Source: Nocardia brasiliensis ATCC 700358
GTDB taxonomy: Bacteria > Actinomycetota > Actinomycetes > Mycobacteriales > Mycobacteriaceae
Length of the DNA: 64,000 bases
Reading direction: 5' to 3'
NCBI RefSeq assembly: GCF_000250675.2
Contig: NC_018681.1
Span: 3,782,001 to 3,846,000, forward strand
Shown: one piece after another, positions 36,003-44,678 of the stretch
Layout of the letters: every line of letters starts with the position of its first letter
Numbering within the stretch: the first letter of the stretch is position 1
Translations under genes and position numbers: made by a program
The notes under the pieces: model-generated
The model's database searches: none
The model's input: the letters and a program-made list of their open reading frames with translations, nothing else
What the model was told of the DNA's origin: nothing

Positions 36003-36955
36003 CCACCGCACTGTCCACTCATGGCGACAAACTGACCTGCTTCACCGCGGCGCTGGCGAGTACGCTGCTGGCTCGCGGCGAAACCCGGTGGTGGCGGCCG
36101 CTGCTCGCGGGCGGCCCGACCCTGGCGGTGACCCCCGCCGAGCAGGACCTGCTGCTGTTCGAACACGACGCCACCGCCCCGCTGCCCGCGCTGGGGTTCG
36201 GCGTGCACGGCGACGACGACTGGGCCACGGCGTACCACGCGTTGGAGGAGCAGGTGGCCGCGCACGGTTCGGTCGTGTTGCTCGCCGACATCTTCCACCT
36301 GCCCTGGCAGCACGGCTATCAGAAATGGCACGCGCCGCACTGGCTCGCCATCGTGGCCACTGTCGACGGCTGGGTGGTGGAGGACCCGCTCACCATGACC
36401 ACCGAGCTCGGACTGCAAGCCGGGCAACGGGTTCCGGTGCTCTCGGCCGCCGAACTGCGGGAGTGGTCGGTCAGCCTCGGCTCGGGTGACACGGTCGCGC
36501 TGCTGCGCGAACAAGCGATGGCCGGCACCTCGGACATCCAGGCTGGCCGGACCTATCGCTGGCTGCAGGCCCGCCCTGTGGACCTGCTCGTGCCGCGCGC
36601 AGACCGGCTGGTGGGTGCGGACGCGTTGGTGGCTTTGGCGAGCCGCTACCAATTCGCCACGACCCCGGGTGATTTCACCCAGATCGATGACCTCTGGCAG
36701 GCCCTGCGCCAGCGTGAACTGCTGCTGTGGGCCGCGGAATTCGACGACGAGGTGCTCGACGACGCGGGCCGCGAACACTGGGAGCGCGCGGTGACCCTGT
36801 GGCGCAAACTACCGCCCCTGCTGATGCACGCCCGGATGCGGGCCGCCGCGGGCGGCACCGTGCAGACCGCGCGCATCGCCGAAACCCTGCTCGCCCTGGC
36901 CGAATACGAAGGCAGGCACCTGGCCTTCGCGCACCGCCGAGCGGAAGGAGCGTAG
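35999..36955 (+). CDS. BtrH-like acyltransferase with papain-like N-terminal domain
   Basis: It encodes 318 residues with an ATGA-type overlap to the FAAL gene. The N-terminal part matches the pattern of the butirosin BtrH_N family: an early Cys14 in LTCFTAA, a VVLLADIFHLPW strand, HW with His114 and Asp129 in VVEDP, a candidate Cys-His-Asp triad. BtrH moves an acyl group from an acyl carrier protein onto an aminoglycoside amine. The C-terminal half is helical and unassigned. In this cluster it could transfer the acyl unit of the adjacent FkbH/ACP pair, or release or cap the main chain. The assignment rests on motif pattern only. Confidence 0.6.
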   Translation: MTTALSTHGDKLTCFTAALASTLLARGETRWWRPLLAGGPTLAVTPAEQDLLLFEHDATAPLPALGFGVHGDDDWATAYHALEEQVAAHGSVVLLADIFHLPWQHGYQKWHAPHWLAIVATVDGWVVEDPLTMTTELGLQAGQRVPVLSAAELREWSVSLGSGDTVALLREQAMAGTSDIQAGRTYRWLQARPVDLLVPRADRLVGADALVALASRYQFATTPGDFTQIDDLWQALRQRELLLWAAEFDDEVLDDAGREHWERAVTLWRKLPPLLMHARMRAAAGGTVQTARIAETLLALAEYEGRHLAFAHRRAEGA

Positions 36956-36957
36956 CG

Positions 36958-38697
36958 ATGGCCGATATCGCGGTGCGGATCGCACCCGCCGACGGGTATG
37001 TCGCGTGGACTCAGCACGCGAAAACGCTCGCCCGCGAACCGAACCCGCCGGGCGTCGCCGTCCGTCTGGCCGTGCTGGCGACCTACACGACCGACTTCCT
37101 CACCGAGCTGCTGCCGCTGGCCTGCGCTCGCGCCGGGGTGACCCCGGAGCTGCTCGAGTTTCCGTTCGGTCAGGTCGAACAGGTCCTGCTCGCGCCCCAA
37201 ACGCCGTTCCGTGAAGGCGATTACGTCGTGCTGGCGGGTACCCACCACGATGTCACCGGCACGGTCGAGGAGACGGTGGACCGCTGGGTCGGGCTGTGGG
37301 ACGCCGCGGCGCGCGCCGGCGTGCGCGTGGTGCAGCTCGGGTTCGCGCCGCCCGCGGTCGACGCGTACGGCGCGGCCGCCTGGCGTACCCCGCAGTCGCT
37401 TTCGCATCGGGTGCGCGAGATCAACGCGCGGCTCGCCGAACAGGCGGCGGGCCGCGTGTTGTTCGTCGACGTGGAACAGCTTGCCGCCCAGGTGGGTCTG
37501 CGGCAGTGGGAGGACTCGCGCAGCTGGTATCGGGTGCGGCAACCGTATGCGCCGGACAGCCTGCCGTGGCTGGCCGCGGCGATCGCCGACACGGTCGCGG
37601 CCGACCGGGGCCGGTCCGCGCGGTGCGTGGTGGTCGACCTCGACGGCACCCTGTGGGGCGGCGTCCTCGGCGACGACGGCATCGACGGCATCCGGGTCGG
37701 CACCGGCGCCGAGGGCGAGGCGTTCGCCGATTTCCAGCGCTATCTGCGGGCGCTCACCGAGCGCGGCGTGCTGCTCGCGGTGGCCAGCAAGAACGATCGC
37801 GACCTCGCGTTGCGGGCTATCAACGAGGCGCCGGGCATGGTGCTGCGGGCCGCCGACTTCACTCATATCGTCGCCGACTGGCGGCCGAAATCCGAACAGC
37901 TCCAGGAGATCTCGCAGAAGATCCGGCTGGGCCCCGGCAGCATCGCGTTCGTCGACGACAATCCGGCCGAGTGCGCCCAGGTCGTCGCCGCGCATCCCGA
38001 GGTGCGCGCGCTGTGTCTGCCCGCGGCGCCCGCGAAGTTCCGCGCCGCACTGGCCGCGCTGCCCTGGCTGCATCCGGGGGCGCTGTCGAGTGAGGACTTC
38101 ACGCGGCAACGCTCCTATCAGGCGCTGGCCGCCGCCGAACGGATCGTGACGGACAACCTGGACGAGTTCCTCGCGAGCCTGGACATGGTCGCCACCATCG
38201 AGCCGATCAACAGCACCACCCTGGACCGGGCCGCCCAGCTGATCGCCAAGACGAATCAGTTCAACCTGACCACCCGCAGGCACACCCAGAGCCAGGTCCG
38301 GAAGATGGCCGAGGATCCGCGGTGGTTCGCCGCGATCCTGCGCCTGCGGGACCGTTTCGCCGATCACGGCATCGTCGGCGTGCTGCTCGCCGAGGACCGC
38401 GACGGTGCCGTCGAGATCGACACCCTGCTGCTCAGCTGCCGGGTGATCGGCCGGAACGCGGAGAACAATCTGCTGGCCGCGGCCGCCGAATGGGCGTTGG
38501 CACAGGGCAGTTCGCGATTGGTGGGCCGGTATCTGCCGACTGCCCGCAACGCGCTGGTGCGCGAGCTGTACCCCCAGCACGGTTTCGCGCTCGAGGCGGA
38601 GTCGGCCCAGGGGGCGGTATACGGATTCGACCTGACGGGTGGCGCGCCCGCGCGCAGCCCGCACGTGCGAGAGGCGCAGACCCAACATGGCTACTGA
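36958..38697 (+). CDS. FkbH-like HAD-superfamily glyceryl-ACP synthase
   Basis: The 579-residue product has the three-part FkbH architecture: an N-terminal SGNH-like region, a HAD domain with the nucleophile Asp227 in VDLDGTLWGG and VASKND plus FVDDNPAE motifs, and a C-terminal GNAT-like region. FkbH enzymes take D-1,3-bisphosphoglycerate, remove the phosphate and load glycerate onto an ACP, feeding methoxymalonyl, glyceryl or lactyl units. The companion dehydrogenases and O-methyltransferase of methoxymalonyl operons are absent here. A GGAAGGAG ribosome-binding site precedes the ATG, and the 3' end overlaps the ACP gene. Confidence 0.9.
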   Translation: MADIAVRIAPADGYVAWTQHAKTLAREPNPPGVAVRLAVLATYTTDFLTELLPLACARAGVTPELLEFPFGQVEQVLLAPQTPFREGDYVVLAGTHHDVTGTVEETVDRWVGLWDAAARAGVRVVQLGFAPPAVDAYGAAAWRTPQSLSHRVREINARLAEQAAGRVLFVDVEQLAAQVGLRQWEDSRSWYRVRQPYAPDSLPWLAAAIADTVAADRGRSARCVVVDLDGTLWGGVLGDDGIDGIRVGTGAEGEAFADFQRYLRALTERGVLLAVASKNDRDLALRAINEAPGMVLRAADFTHIVADWRPKSEQLQEISQKIRLGPGSIAFVDDNPAECAQVVAAHPEVRALCLPAAPAKFRAALAALPWLHPGALSSEDFTRQRSYQALAAAERIVTDNLDEFLASLDMVATIEPINSTTLDRAAQLIAKTNQFNLTTRRHTQSQVRKMAEDPRWFAAILRLRDRFADHGIVGVLLAEDRDGAVEIDTLLLSCRVIGRNAENNLLAAAAEWALAQGSSRLVGRYLPTARNALVRELYPQHGFALEAESAQGAVYGFDLTGGAPARSPHVREAQTQHGY

Positions 38698-38935
38698 TGT
38701 GATGGAGCAGTTGCTCGAGCTGTTCGCCGAAGTGGTCGGCGAGCCGGCCGCCCACGGCCCCGACACGGTGCGCGCCGATATGGACACCTGGGATTCGCTG
38801 GCCCAGGTCCGGTTGGTGTACGCGGTGGAACGCGCGTTCGCGGTGGAACTTCCGGAGAGCACGCTCACGTCGGAACCCACACTCGCCGAACTCGCCGCGG
38901 CCGTGGTGACCGCACGGCGGGAGCGGGTGTCATGA
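38687..38935 (+). CDS. Discrete acyl carrier protein
   Basis: A small 82-residue acidic four-helix carrier. The phosphopantetheine serine is Ser37 in DTWDSLAQV, the D-S-L motif. It overlaps the FkbH gene by 11 bp and the next gene by ATGA, so it is most simply the acceptor of the glyceryl unit made by FkbH. It could alternatively accept the acyl-AMP of the FAAL. Length and composition are typical for the FkbJ-like partners of FkbH. Confidence 0.88.
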   Translation: MATDVMEQLLELFAEVVGEPAAHGPDTVRADMDTWDSLAQVRLVYAVERAFAVELPESTLTSEPTLAELAAAVVTARRERVS

Positions 38936-40479
38936 CGGCCCGCGTGTTCCGTGTGACCGACACCGACGTGGCGACCTACGCGGCCGCCACCGGTGATCGC
39001 AATCCGCTGCACGTGGACAACGATTTCGGCCACCGCTCGCCGTACGGCAGACCGGTGGCGCACGGCGCGCTCGTGGTCACCCTGGCGCTGGCCGCGCTCG
39101 CCGAGACCACCGATCCGATGGCGGTGCGCGATATCCGGGCGACGTTCCGGCAGCCGACGATTCCGGGCCGCCGCTACGAGGTCGATTGGACGGTGTCGGA
39201 GAGCGAGGCCCGCGGCCGGGTCAGCTTCGGCGGCATCGAGGTGGTCGGCGTCCGGTGCCGGCTGGGTTCGGTGCTGCCGTGGTGCGGCCCCGCCGCCGCG
39301 GATCACCCGCGCCGCGATACCCCGCGCGTGCTCGAATTGGCCGATGTGGCAGGCGATTCCGCGCGGGCGCCGGGGGCCGAACACGGGACGTACGCGGTGG
39401 ACTACCCGCTGATCGCCGCCTTGGTCTCGCGGGTGATCGGCGGCCGCGTGCCCGAACACGTCGCGGCCGTGCTCGGCTGGGCCAGCTACTGGACCGGCAT
39501 GTGCACACCCGGCCGGGACGCGCTGCTCGTTGCGACGACCATCGTGCTGCACGGGTCCGGTTCCGGCGCAGTGGAATTCGACACCGCCGCGCCCGAGGTG
39601 GACCGGCGCTCGGGGCTGGTCACCCTGGCGGCCGGTATGCGGTGCGGCGCCAGTGCCGACGTCACCGTGCAAAGCCTGATCCGGGAATCGGTGCCCGGGC
39701 CGGACCCGCAGGAACTGGCCGCCGTGCTGCCGCCTTCGGAGCGGCTCGCGGGCCGCACCATTTTGGTCGTCGGCGGCAGCCGGGGGCTCGGCGCGGCCGT
39801 CTCGCTGGGCCTGGCGAGTCAGGGTGCGCGGGTGCTGGTGAGCTGCACCCGTGCGCCCGAGGTGCTCGCCGCGGCCTCACACGCCTACCGGGATCGGCTG
39901 TGGCCGGTGCTCGCCGACGCGAGCGACGGCTATGCGCTCGGTGCCGCCCTGCCGGAAGGTCCGCTCGACGGCGTGGTGCTGCTCGCGGCGCCGGCGATCC
40001 CGACCCTGCCGCTGGCGCCGGACGCGGTCGAGACCGCCGCGCAGTTCATGGCGGCGAGCACCCGGCTGGTCTTCGCGCCGCTGTCGGTATGCGTGCCCCG
40101 GCTCGACAAGGGCGCCACCGTGGTGCTGATCTCGTCGGAGGCGGTGCTGGCCCCGCCCCGCTGGTGGCCGCACTACGCAGCGGCCAAGGCGGCGGTCGAG
40201 GGGCTCGCGGAATACGTTGCGCGCCACCATCCGTGGCATGTCGTGGTGGTCCGCCCGCCGCGGCTGTGGACCGACCTGACGAACACCCCGGGCGGGCGCG
40301 CGGTGAGCAACCCCATCGCGCCGGTCGCCGCCGATATCGTCAACGCCTTTTCCGCCGAAGACGTTGTCGCCGGAGAAGTTTCGGTGCTCGGCGCGGCCGG
40401 ATGGGGCGCGCCCTGGCCACTGCTGCACGAGGAGGTGCGAGATGCTGGAGATCTGCGATCTGAACAAGTCGTACGGTAA
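38932..40479 (+). CDS. MaoC-type dehydratase/hydratase fused to a short-chain dehydrogenase
   Basis: A 515-residue fusion. The N-terminal hot-dog domain carries the MaoC signature ATGDRNPLHVD with Asp22 and His27 and the YGRPVAHGAL strand; residues about 130-260 look like a second, degenerate hot-dog. The C-terminal SDR (about 268-515) has VVGGSRGLGAA for NAD(P) and a YAAAK catalytic pair at about 415. It may reduce and dehydrate an ACP-bound substrate, either the glyceryl-ACP or the beta-keto chain that the PKS modules leave unreduced, acting in trans. ATGA coupling to the ACP gene favours an ACP-bound substrate. Confidence 0.82.
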   Translation: MTARVFRVTDTDVATYAAATGDRNPLHVDNDFGHRSPYGRPVAHGALVVTLALAALAETTDPMAVRDIRATFRQPTIPGRRYEVDWTVSESEARGRVSFGGIEVVGVRCRLGSVLPWCGPAAADHPRRDTPRVLELADVAGDSARAPGAEHGTYAVDYPLIAALVSRVIGGRVPEHVAAVLGWASYWTGMCTPGRDALLVATTIVLHGSGSGAVEFDTAAPEVDRRSGLVTLAAGMRCGASADVTVQSLIRESVPGPDPQELAAVLPPSERLAGRTILVVGGSRGLGAAVSLGLASQGARVLVSCTRAPEVLAAASHAYRDRLWPVLADASDGYALGAALPEGPLDGVVLLAAPAIPTLPLAPDAVETAAQFMAASTRLVFAPLSVCVPRLDKGATVVLISSEAVLAPPRWWPHYAAAKAAVEGLAEYVARHHPWHVVVVRPPRLWTDLTNTPGGRAVSNPIAPVAADIVNAFSAEDVVAGEVSVLGAAGWGAPWPLLHEEVRDAGDLRSEQVVR

Positions 40480-41401
40480 GAAACAGGTGCTCACCGGAGT
40501 CGACCTGCTCGTGCGACCCGGCGAGATCGTCGGCCTGCTCGGCCCGAACGGCGCGGGCAAGACCACCACGGCCGCCATCGTCGCGGGCCTCACACCCGCT
40601 GACTCGGGCACGGTCCGGATCGACGACATCGACCTCGCGGCCGAGCCGCGCCAGGCCCGGCGCAAACTGGGTTTCGCGCCGCAGGAACTCGGCGTGTACC
40701 CGACGCTGACCGCGCGGGAGAATCTGACCTTCTTCGGCAAGCTGATGGGCGTGGGCCGCAAGGAACTGCCCGCGCGGATCGACGAGGTCGCCGCGCGGCT
40801 CGGCATCACCCCGTTCCTCACCACCCGGGCGCACCAGCTCTCCGGCGGTCAGCAGCGCCGGCTGCACACCGCGATGGCGCTGCTGCACGAGCCGGACGTG
40901 CTGTGGTTGGACGAGCCGACCGTGGGCGCGGACGTCTCGGCCCGGCAAGACCTGCTCGACGAGGTGCGCAACCTCGCCGATCGGGGCGCGGCAGTGGTGT
41001 ACGCGACCCACTACCTGCCGGAACTAGAGGTGCTCGAGGCCCGGGTGGTCGTGCTGCATCAGGGCCGAATCCTGGCGCAGGGGAGTGCCGCCGAGCTGAT
41101 CGAGCGCCACGCGCAGGCGGCGGTGAGTCTCGAATTCGCCACCGAGATCCCGGCGAGTCTCGGCGGGTTCCTCGCCGCGCCGGGTGCCGCGGTGGTCGAA
41201 GCGCGCCGGCTCAATATTCCGACGAACGCGCCCGGCCAACTGCTCGCGCAGTTGTTCACCACGTTGGACACCGATACCGAGCAACTGCTTGCCGCGGAGA
41301 TCCAGCACCCCGATCTGGAGAACGCCTACCTGGCGATCATGCGCGCGGCCGCGGCCGGCGACGACCAGCCCGTGGAAGGGATCCGAGATGCTGTTGCATG
41401 A
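40442..41401 (+). CDS. ABC exporter ATP-binding protein (DrrA/NodI type)
   Basis: The 319-residue ATPase has Walker A GPNGAGKT (34-41), signature LSGGQ (133-137), Walker B VLWLDE (153-158) and a C-terminal extension typical of drug-export ATPases. The start is set by a GAGGTG site, and the gene begins 38 bp inside the preceding one. With the following permease it forms an ABC-2 exporter that probably removes the cluster product and may give self-resistance. Confidence 0.92.
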   Translation: MLEICDLNKSYGKKQVLTGVDLLVRPGEIVGLLGPNGAGKTTTAAIVAGLTPADSGTVRIDDIDLAAEPRQARRKLGFAPQELGVYPTLTARENLTFFGKLMGVGRKELPARIDEVAARLGITPFLTTRAHQLSGGQQRRLHTAMALLHEPDVLWLDEPTVGADVSARQDLLDEVRNLADRGAAVVYATHYLPELEVLEARVVVLHQGRILAQGSAAELIERHAQAAVSLEFATEIPASLGGFLAAPGAAVVEARRLNIPTNAPGQLLAQLFTTLDTDTEQLLAAEIQHPDLENAYLAIMRAAAAGDDQPVEGIRDAVA

Positions 41402-42179
41402 CTCCGCCGTCGATCGGGTGCGCGCCTTGTCCTGGGCGGACCTGCGCCGCATCCGGTCGGACCCGGCCCAGCTCATCGTGCTCACGGTGCTGCCCATCGG
41501 CATGATGGCGTTCCTGACCCCGGCGAACAAGGCGCAGCTGCGTTTCTTCGGCGGGTTCCCCAACGCCAGCGGCATCGAACAGGCGGGGCCGGGCACCATC
41601 GTGATGTTCGCGTTCTTCATCACGACCTTGCTCGGCGCCTCGTTCTTCCGCGAGCACGAATGGGGAACCTGGGATCGGCTGCGTGCCGCGCCCGTGCGCG
41701 CCGGCGAGATCATCCTCGGCAAATCGCTCCCGTCGGTGCTGTTCTCGGTGGTGCACCTGAGCATCCTGTGGCTGGTCGCCTTCACACTGTGGGACCTGCA
41801 GAGCAAGGGCTCGGTCTGGTTGCTGCTCCCGATCAGCGCCTCGCTCATGGTCGCGACCTGGGGCTTCGGCATCGCGCTCGTCTCGCTGTGCCGCACCATC
41901 GACCAGCTCTCGATCATGGCGCAGGTCGGTTCGCTGGCCATCGGCGGGCTGGCGGGCACGATCACGCCGCGCGACACGCTGCCCGGTTGGGCGCAGGCCT
42001 TGTCGCCGTTCACGCCGCAGTACTGGGCGCTGAAGGGTTACCAGGACGTCATCCTGCGCGGAGCCGGGTTCGCCGACATCGTCGAACCCTGCCTCATTCT
42101 GCTCGGGGTCGGTGTCGTCGGCGGACTGGTCGCCCTGTTCCGGTTCCGGCTCAGCCACAGCAAGGTCGGCCGCAGCTGA
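41388..42179 (+). CDS. ABC-2 type exporter permease
   Basis: A 263-residue membrane protein with six helices and the ABC-2 permease layout: FFITTLLGASFFREHEWGTWDRLRAAPV in the conserved cytoplasmic region (seen in part), then helices around LWLVAFTLW, GFGIALVSL and LAIGGLAGTI, and the LSPFTPQYW segment common in DrrB-like proteins. It overlaps the ATPase gene by 14 bp and is the last gene of the cluster. Four base pairs separate it from a convergent hypothetical gene. Confidence 0.9.
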   Translation: MLLHDSAVDRVRALSWADLRRIRSDPAQLIVLTVLPIGMMAFLTPANKAQLRFFGGFPNASGIEQAGPGTIVMFAFFITTLLGASFFREHEWGTWDRLRAAPVRAGEIILGKSLPSVLFSVVHLSILWLVAFTLWDLQSKGSVWLLLPISASLMVATWGFGIALVSLCRTIDQLSIMAQVGSLAIGGLAGTITPRDTLPGWAQALSPFTPQYWALKGYQDVILRGAGFADIVEPCLILLGVGVVGGLVALFRFRLSHSKVGRS

Positions 42180-42183
42180 GGCG

Positions 42184-42690
42184 CTATTCGATCGGCTGGG
42201 TGATCGCGTTGTGCTCGTCGTTGATCAGATGGAAAGCCGAGGCCAGGTCGTCCAGGGCGGTCTGCCAGAGTGATTCGGTGCCGTCGCCGTGCGGGTTTCC
42301 GCTACTCAGGGACAACAGCACCTGGGCGGCCTCGGCGGCGCGGGCCGCGGCGTCGAGCAGAACCGGGGCCTGATCGGAGAGATGGCGCGGGGCCAGCGCG
42401 TCGATCCGGTTGTGCAGCCAGTGCGCGTCGAAATGTGCCTGTTCGGTGGCGTTCTCGCCGTCCAGCGCGGGCTGGGTGCTCGCCGCGGTCCAGCGCCGGG
42501 CCAGCTCCTGCTGATCCGGCGTGTTGGTCACCGCGCTGCGCAGTTCGCTGCTGAACACCCGCTGCAACAGCGCGGCCAGTTTGGCGCGCTCGACCGCCGG
42601 GTCGTTGTTCTCGGTGGTGAGGGCATCGATGTCGCCGGGGTCGATGTGCAGTACTGCCAGAATTGCCCTCAGTTGCGCGATCGTGGCCAC
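42184..42690 (-). CDS. Hypothetical helical protein
   Basis: The gene is not recognised. It would encode 168 residues from a GTG start, strongly helical with many Ala, Gln and charged residues and no signal peptide or membrane segment. Codon use is normal for the window. It faces the exporter gene with only 4 bp between the stop codons, which defines the right edge of the biosynthetic cluster. No neighbour suggests a function. Confidence 0.6.
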   Translation of the reverse strand: MATIAQLRAILAVLHIDPGDIDALTTENNDPAVERAKLAALLQRVFSSELRSAVTNTPDQQELARRWTAASTQPALDGENATEQAHFDAHWLHNRIDALAPRHLSDQAPVLLDAAARAAEAAQVLLSLSSGNPHGDGTESLWQTALDDLASAFHLINDEHNAITQPIE

Positions 42691-42907
42691 TCAACCCCTG
42701 CCTTGTCTGCCTCGCCGAGCCGTTCCTCGGCACCACCCGACCCCCGGTACACGGAACGATTAACCAAATGATAGCCGCACGGTGTCATCGTGGCACCGCA
42801 AACGCCGCGCGAATCGTCCGATGCGATATGCGTGTTGGCTATGGCCCGCAATCGATCTCGGCGCGAAGTTGGTTGTGCCTGTGATCACCGCCGCCTCTCT
42901 GGTCGAT

Positions 42908-42925
42908 TTAGAATGATCCCTCTAA
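42908..42925 (+). promoter_or_regulatory. Short dyad and possible -10 element before the SnoaL-like gene
   Basis: TTAGA and TCTAA pair across an 8-bp spacer, ending 9 bp before the ATG at 42935. The right arm extends to TCTAAT and could act as a -10 hexamer of a nearly leaderless transcript. Confidence 0.35.
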
Positions 42926-42934
42926 TGTGAAGAC

Positions 42935-43330
42935 ATGAGCAACAGAGATGTGGTGAATCGGTTCTATCTGGCGACCCAGGCCAACGACGGCGCCGCGATC
43001 TTGGCCGCGCTGCACCCGCGGTTCGAGGCGGCCGTGGCGCCGGGCATGCCCAGCGTCATCGACTTCGCGCCACGCGGTCCGGAGATCGCGCTGGCCACGG
43101 TGTGGGGACCGGTCGGCCGGGACTTCGATATCGCGCCCTACGCCGAGGCCTGGTACGACACCGAGGACGGCGCGGTACTCGTCACCGGGCACTACCGCGG
43201 TACGGCGCGCGCGACCGGCAAAGCCGTGCTCGCGGAGTTCGCGCATCTGTGGCGCGTGGCCGACGGCAAGATCAGCGCGCTGCATCAGTACACCGATACC
43301 TGGTGCTGGCGCGACGCGCTGGCCGCCTGA
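42935..43330 (+). CDS. SnoaL/NTF2-like fold protein
   Basis: A 131-residue protein with the SnoaL-like cone fold pattern: an N-terminal helix VVNRFYLATQANDGAAILAAL, a central VLVTGHYRGTARATGK strand pair and a C-terminal HLWRVADGKISALHQYTDT, which is very typical of the family. Members are polyketide cyclases, hydratases or small ligand binders. It stands alone on the plus strand about 750 bp after the cluster and could be an accessory cyclase, but nothing links it firmly. Confidence 0.8.
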   Translation: MSNRDVVNRFYLATQANDGAAILAALHPRFEAAVAPGMPSVIDFAPRGPEIALATVWGPVGRDFDIAPYAEAWYDTEDGAVLVTGHYRGTARATGKAVLAEFAHLWRVADGKISALHQYTDTWCWRDALAA

Positions 43331-43480
43331 GCAAGTCGCGATACCGGGCGCTCCCGATGTGTGCGCATGATGACCTCGTTCCGAAACATCGATGCCTACA
43401 CATCTGAGTTCGGTTTGGTCACCCCCGCGGATTGTCGACACGCCGAAACAATCTCGGCGATCTCGTCGCGGTCCGGTCGC

Positions 43481-43681
43481 TCAGCGGATCTTGCTCTCGG
43501 CTGCGACCAAGTCCAGGACCAGATCCTGCAATAGTCGGCAGGTGGTGTGCGCCTGGGCGAGCAGCAGCTCCGACGATTCGGCCTCCGCCACATCGATGAG
43601 CTCGTTCATCTGATGGCACAGGGCGACGAGCCGTCGCACGACCTGCCGCCGCTCCCTGCAGGTGAGTACGTCGCTACGCAT
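43481..43681 (-). CDS. Possible small helical protein
   Basis: An unrecognised 66-residue reading frame with protein-like composition, predicted as two helices rich in Leu, Val and charged residues, including LVALCHQMNELIDVAEAESS. It lies upstream of nothing on its strand and downstream of the prenyltransferase gene by 100 bp, so it could be the last gene of that unit. No motif is visible. Overlapping frames on the other strand look like shadows. Confidence 0.4.
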   Translation of the reverse strand: MRSDVLTCRERRQVVRRLVALCHQMNELIDVAEAESSELLLAQAHTTCRLLQDLVLDLVAAESKIR

Positions 43682-43781
43682 ACTTTCCCCATCGCGGCGC
43701 GACGCTCACTCGTTTCGGCAACTCGCCGGACACCTTGCGGCGAAAGGATTGTCAGCGTCGCCGCCGCTGTTGCGCAGGGCG

Positions 43782-44678
43782 TCAGTTGACGCGAGGCGCG
43801 GTGCCGCCGGGAAAGGTGACCGGCTGGCCGGTAGCGTATTCGGCTTGGACCTTGTAGTAGCGATCGGTAGGGCCATACGCGGCGTAGAAGACGAAGCCGC
43901 GCGTGTCCGGGTCGACGAAGGGCGCGCCCTCGACGAAACGGGCCAGCACCGGGTGCAGGTGGGCCGGGAAGTTCGCGGCCTGCACCCGCAGCGGGAAGCA
44001 AATGCGTTGCATGCGTGCGGAAGTCCAGGAGAAGGTGCGGTAGATATTGAAGGTGCGGCCGAGTAGTGCGAGCTCCTCCTCGGTCGCCGCCGTGAAGTCG
44101 AGGTCGGCCAGGATCTCGGCGATATCGGCCGAGCCGAGGCTGCCCGGTTCGAACACGTTCGAGTACAGATTCATCGTGCGGGCCGCGAAATCGACTGCGA
44201 GGATACCGATCCGGCCGCCGTAGCGGGACAGGTGCGCGGCGTGCGCGCGGGCCGCCTCCGGTACCCCGGGAAAGGCGAGCATCCGTTCCACGCTCAGCAG
44301 TTCGGGGAAGATCAGCCAGATCTTCTGGACACCTTCGGACAGGGCGACGTCGACACCGGCCCGCGCGGGCACGGCCGCGCTGACCGCGGCCAGCAGTTCT
44401 TCCATCGGATGTCCGGTATAGGTGATCAGCCCGGCGTCACGCAGGGTGGTGACGAGTCCGGTCGGCTCGCCCGCGTGCATCAAACGCACATTGACGTCGC
44501 GCTCGGGCACCGGATGCGTGGTGGTGCGCACGGCGACAACGGAATTCGTCCACAGGTCGGCGAGCGGCTCCAGTACCGGGTCCACGACCGCCGGGTCGTA
44601 ACCGACCTCGGCCAGGCGCGCGTACTCGCGCAGATCCCGGCGCAGGTTGTCGAGCGTCACCACTGCGGTAGAACTCAT
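43782..44678 (-). CDS. ABBA-fold aromatic prenyltransferase (NphB/CloQ-like)
   Basis: The 298-residue product follows the NphB family along its length. It has RLMHAGEPTGLVTTLRDAGL and TGHPMEELLA near the N-terminus (NphB: TGHPVDDLLA), VQKIWLIFPE at the second beta-alpha unit, YGGRIGILAVD, RTMNLYSNVF, a RTFNIYRTFSW motif and RICFPLRVQA. These soluble, usually Mg-independent enzymes attach dimethylallyl or geranyl groups to aromatic substrates. The ATG follows a GAGGTG site. No polyketide, phenazine or isoprenoid gene is adjacent, so the aromatic acceptor is unknown; divergent Roadblock genes lie 384 bp away. Confidence 0.88.
   Translation of the reverse strand: MSSTAVVTLDNLRRDLREYARLAEVGYDPAVVDPVLEPLADLWTNSVVAVRTTTHPVPERDVNVRLMHAGEPTGLVTTLRDAGLITYTGHPMEELLAAVSAAVPARAGVDVALSEGVQKIWLIFPELLSVERMLAFPGVPEAARAHAAHLSRYGGRIGILAVDFAARTMNLYSNVFEPGSLGSADIAEILADLDFTAATEEELALLGRTFNIYRTFSWTSARMQRICFPLRVQAANFPAHLHPVLARFVEGAPFVDPDTRGFVFYAAYGPTDRYYKVQAEYATGQPVTFPGGTAPRVN

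Larger units (their letters stand above)
16452..42179 (+). other. Hybrid PKS/NRPS biosynthetic gene cluster with FAAL starter and ABC exporter
   Basis: Twelve collinear genes share one strand; from the first PKS gene to the exporter permease all junctions overlap or are only a few bases apart. The gene set is complete for starter activation, chain extension, methylation, reductive release, an accessory acyl unit and export. No thioesterase and no dedicated phosphopantetheinyl transferase or pathway regulator is included. Confidence 0.9.
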
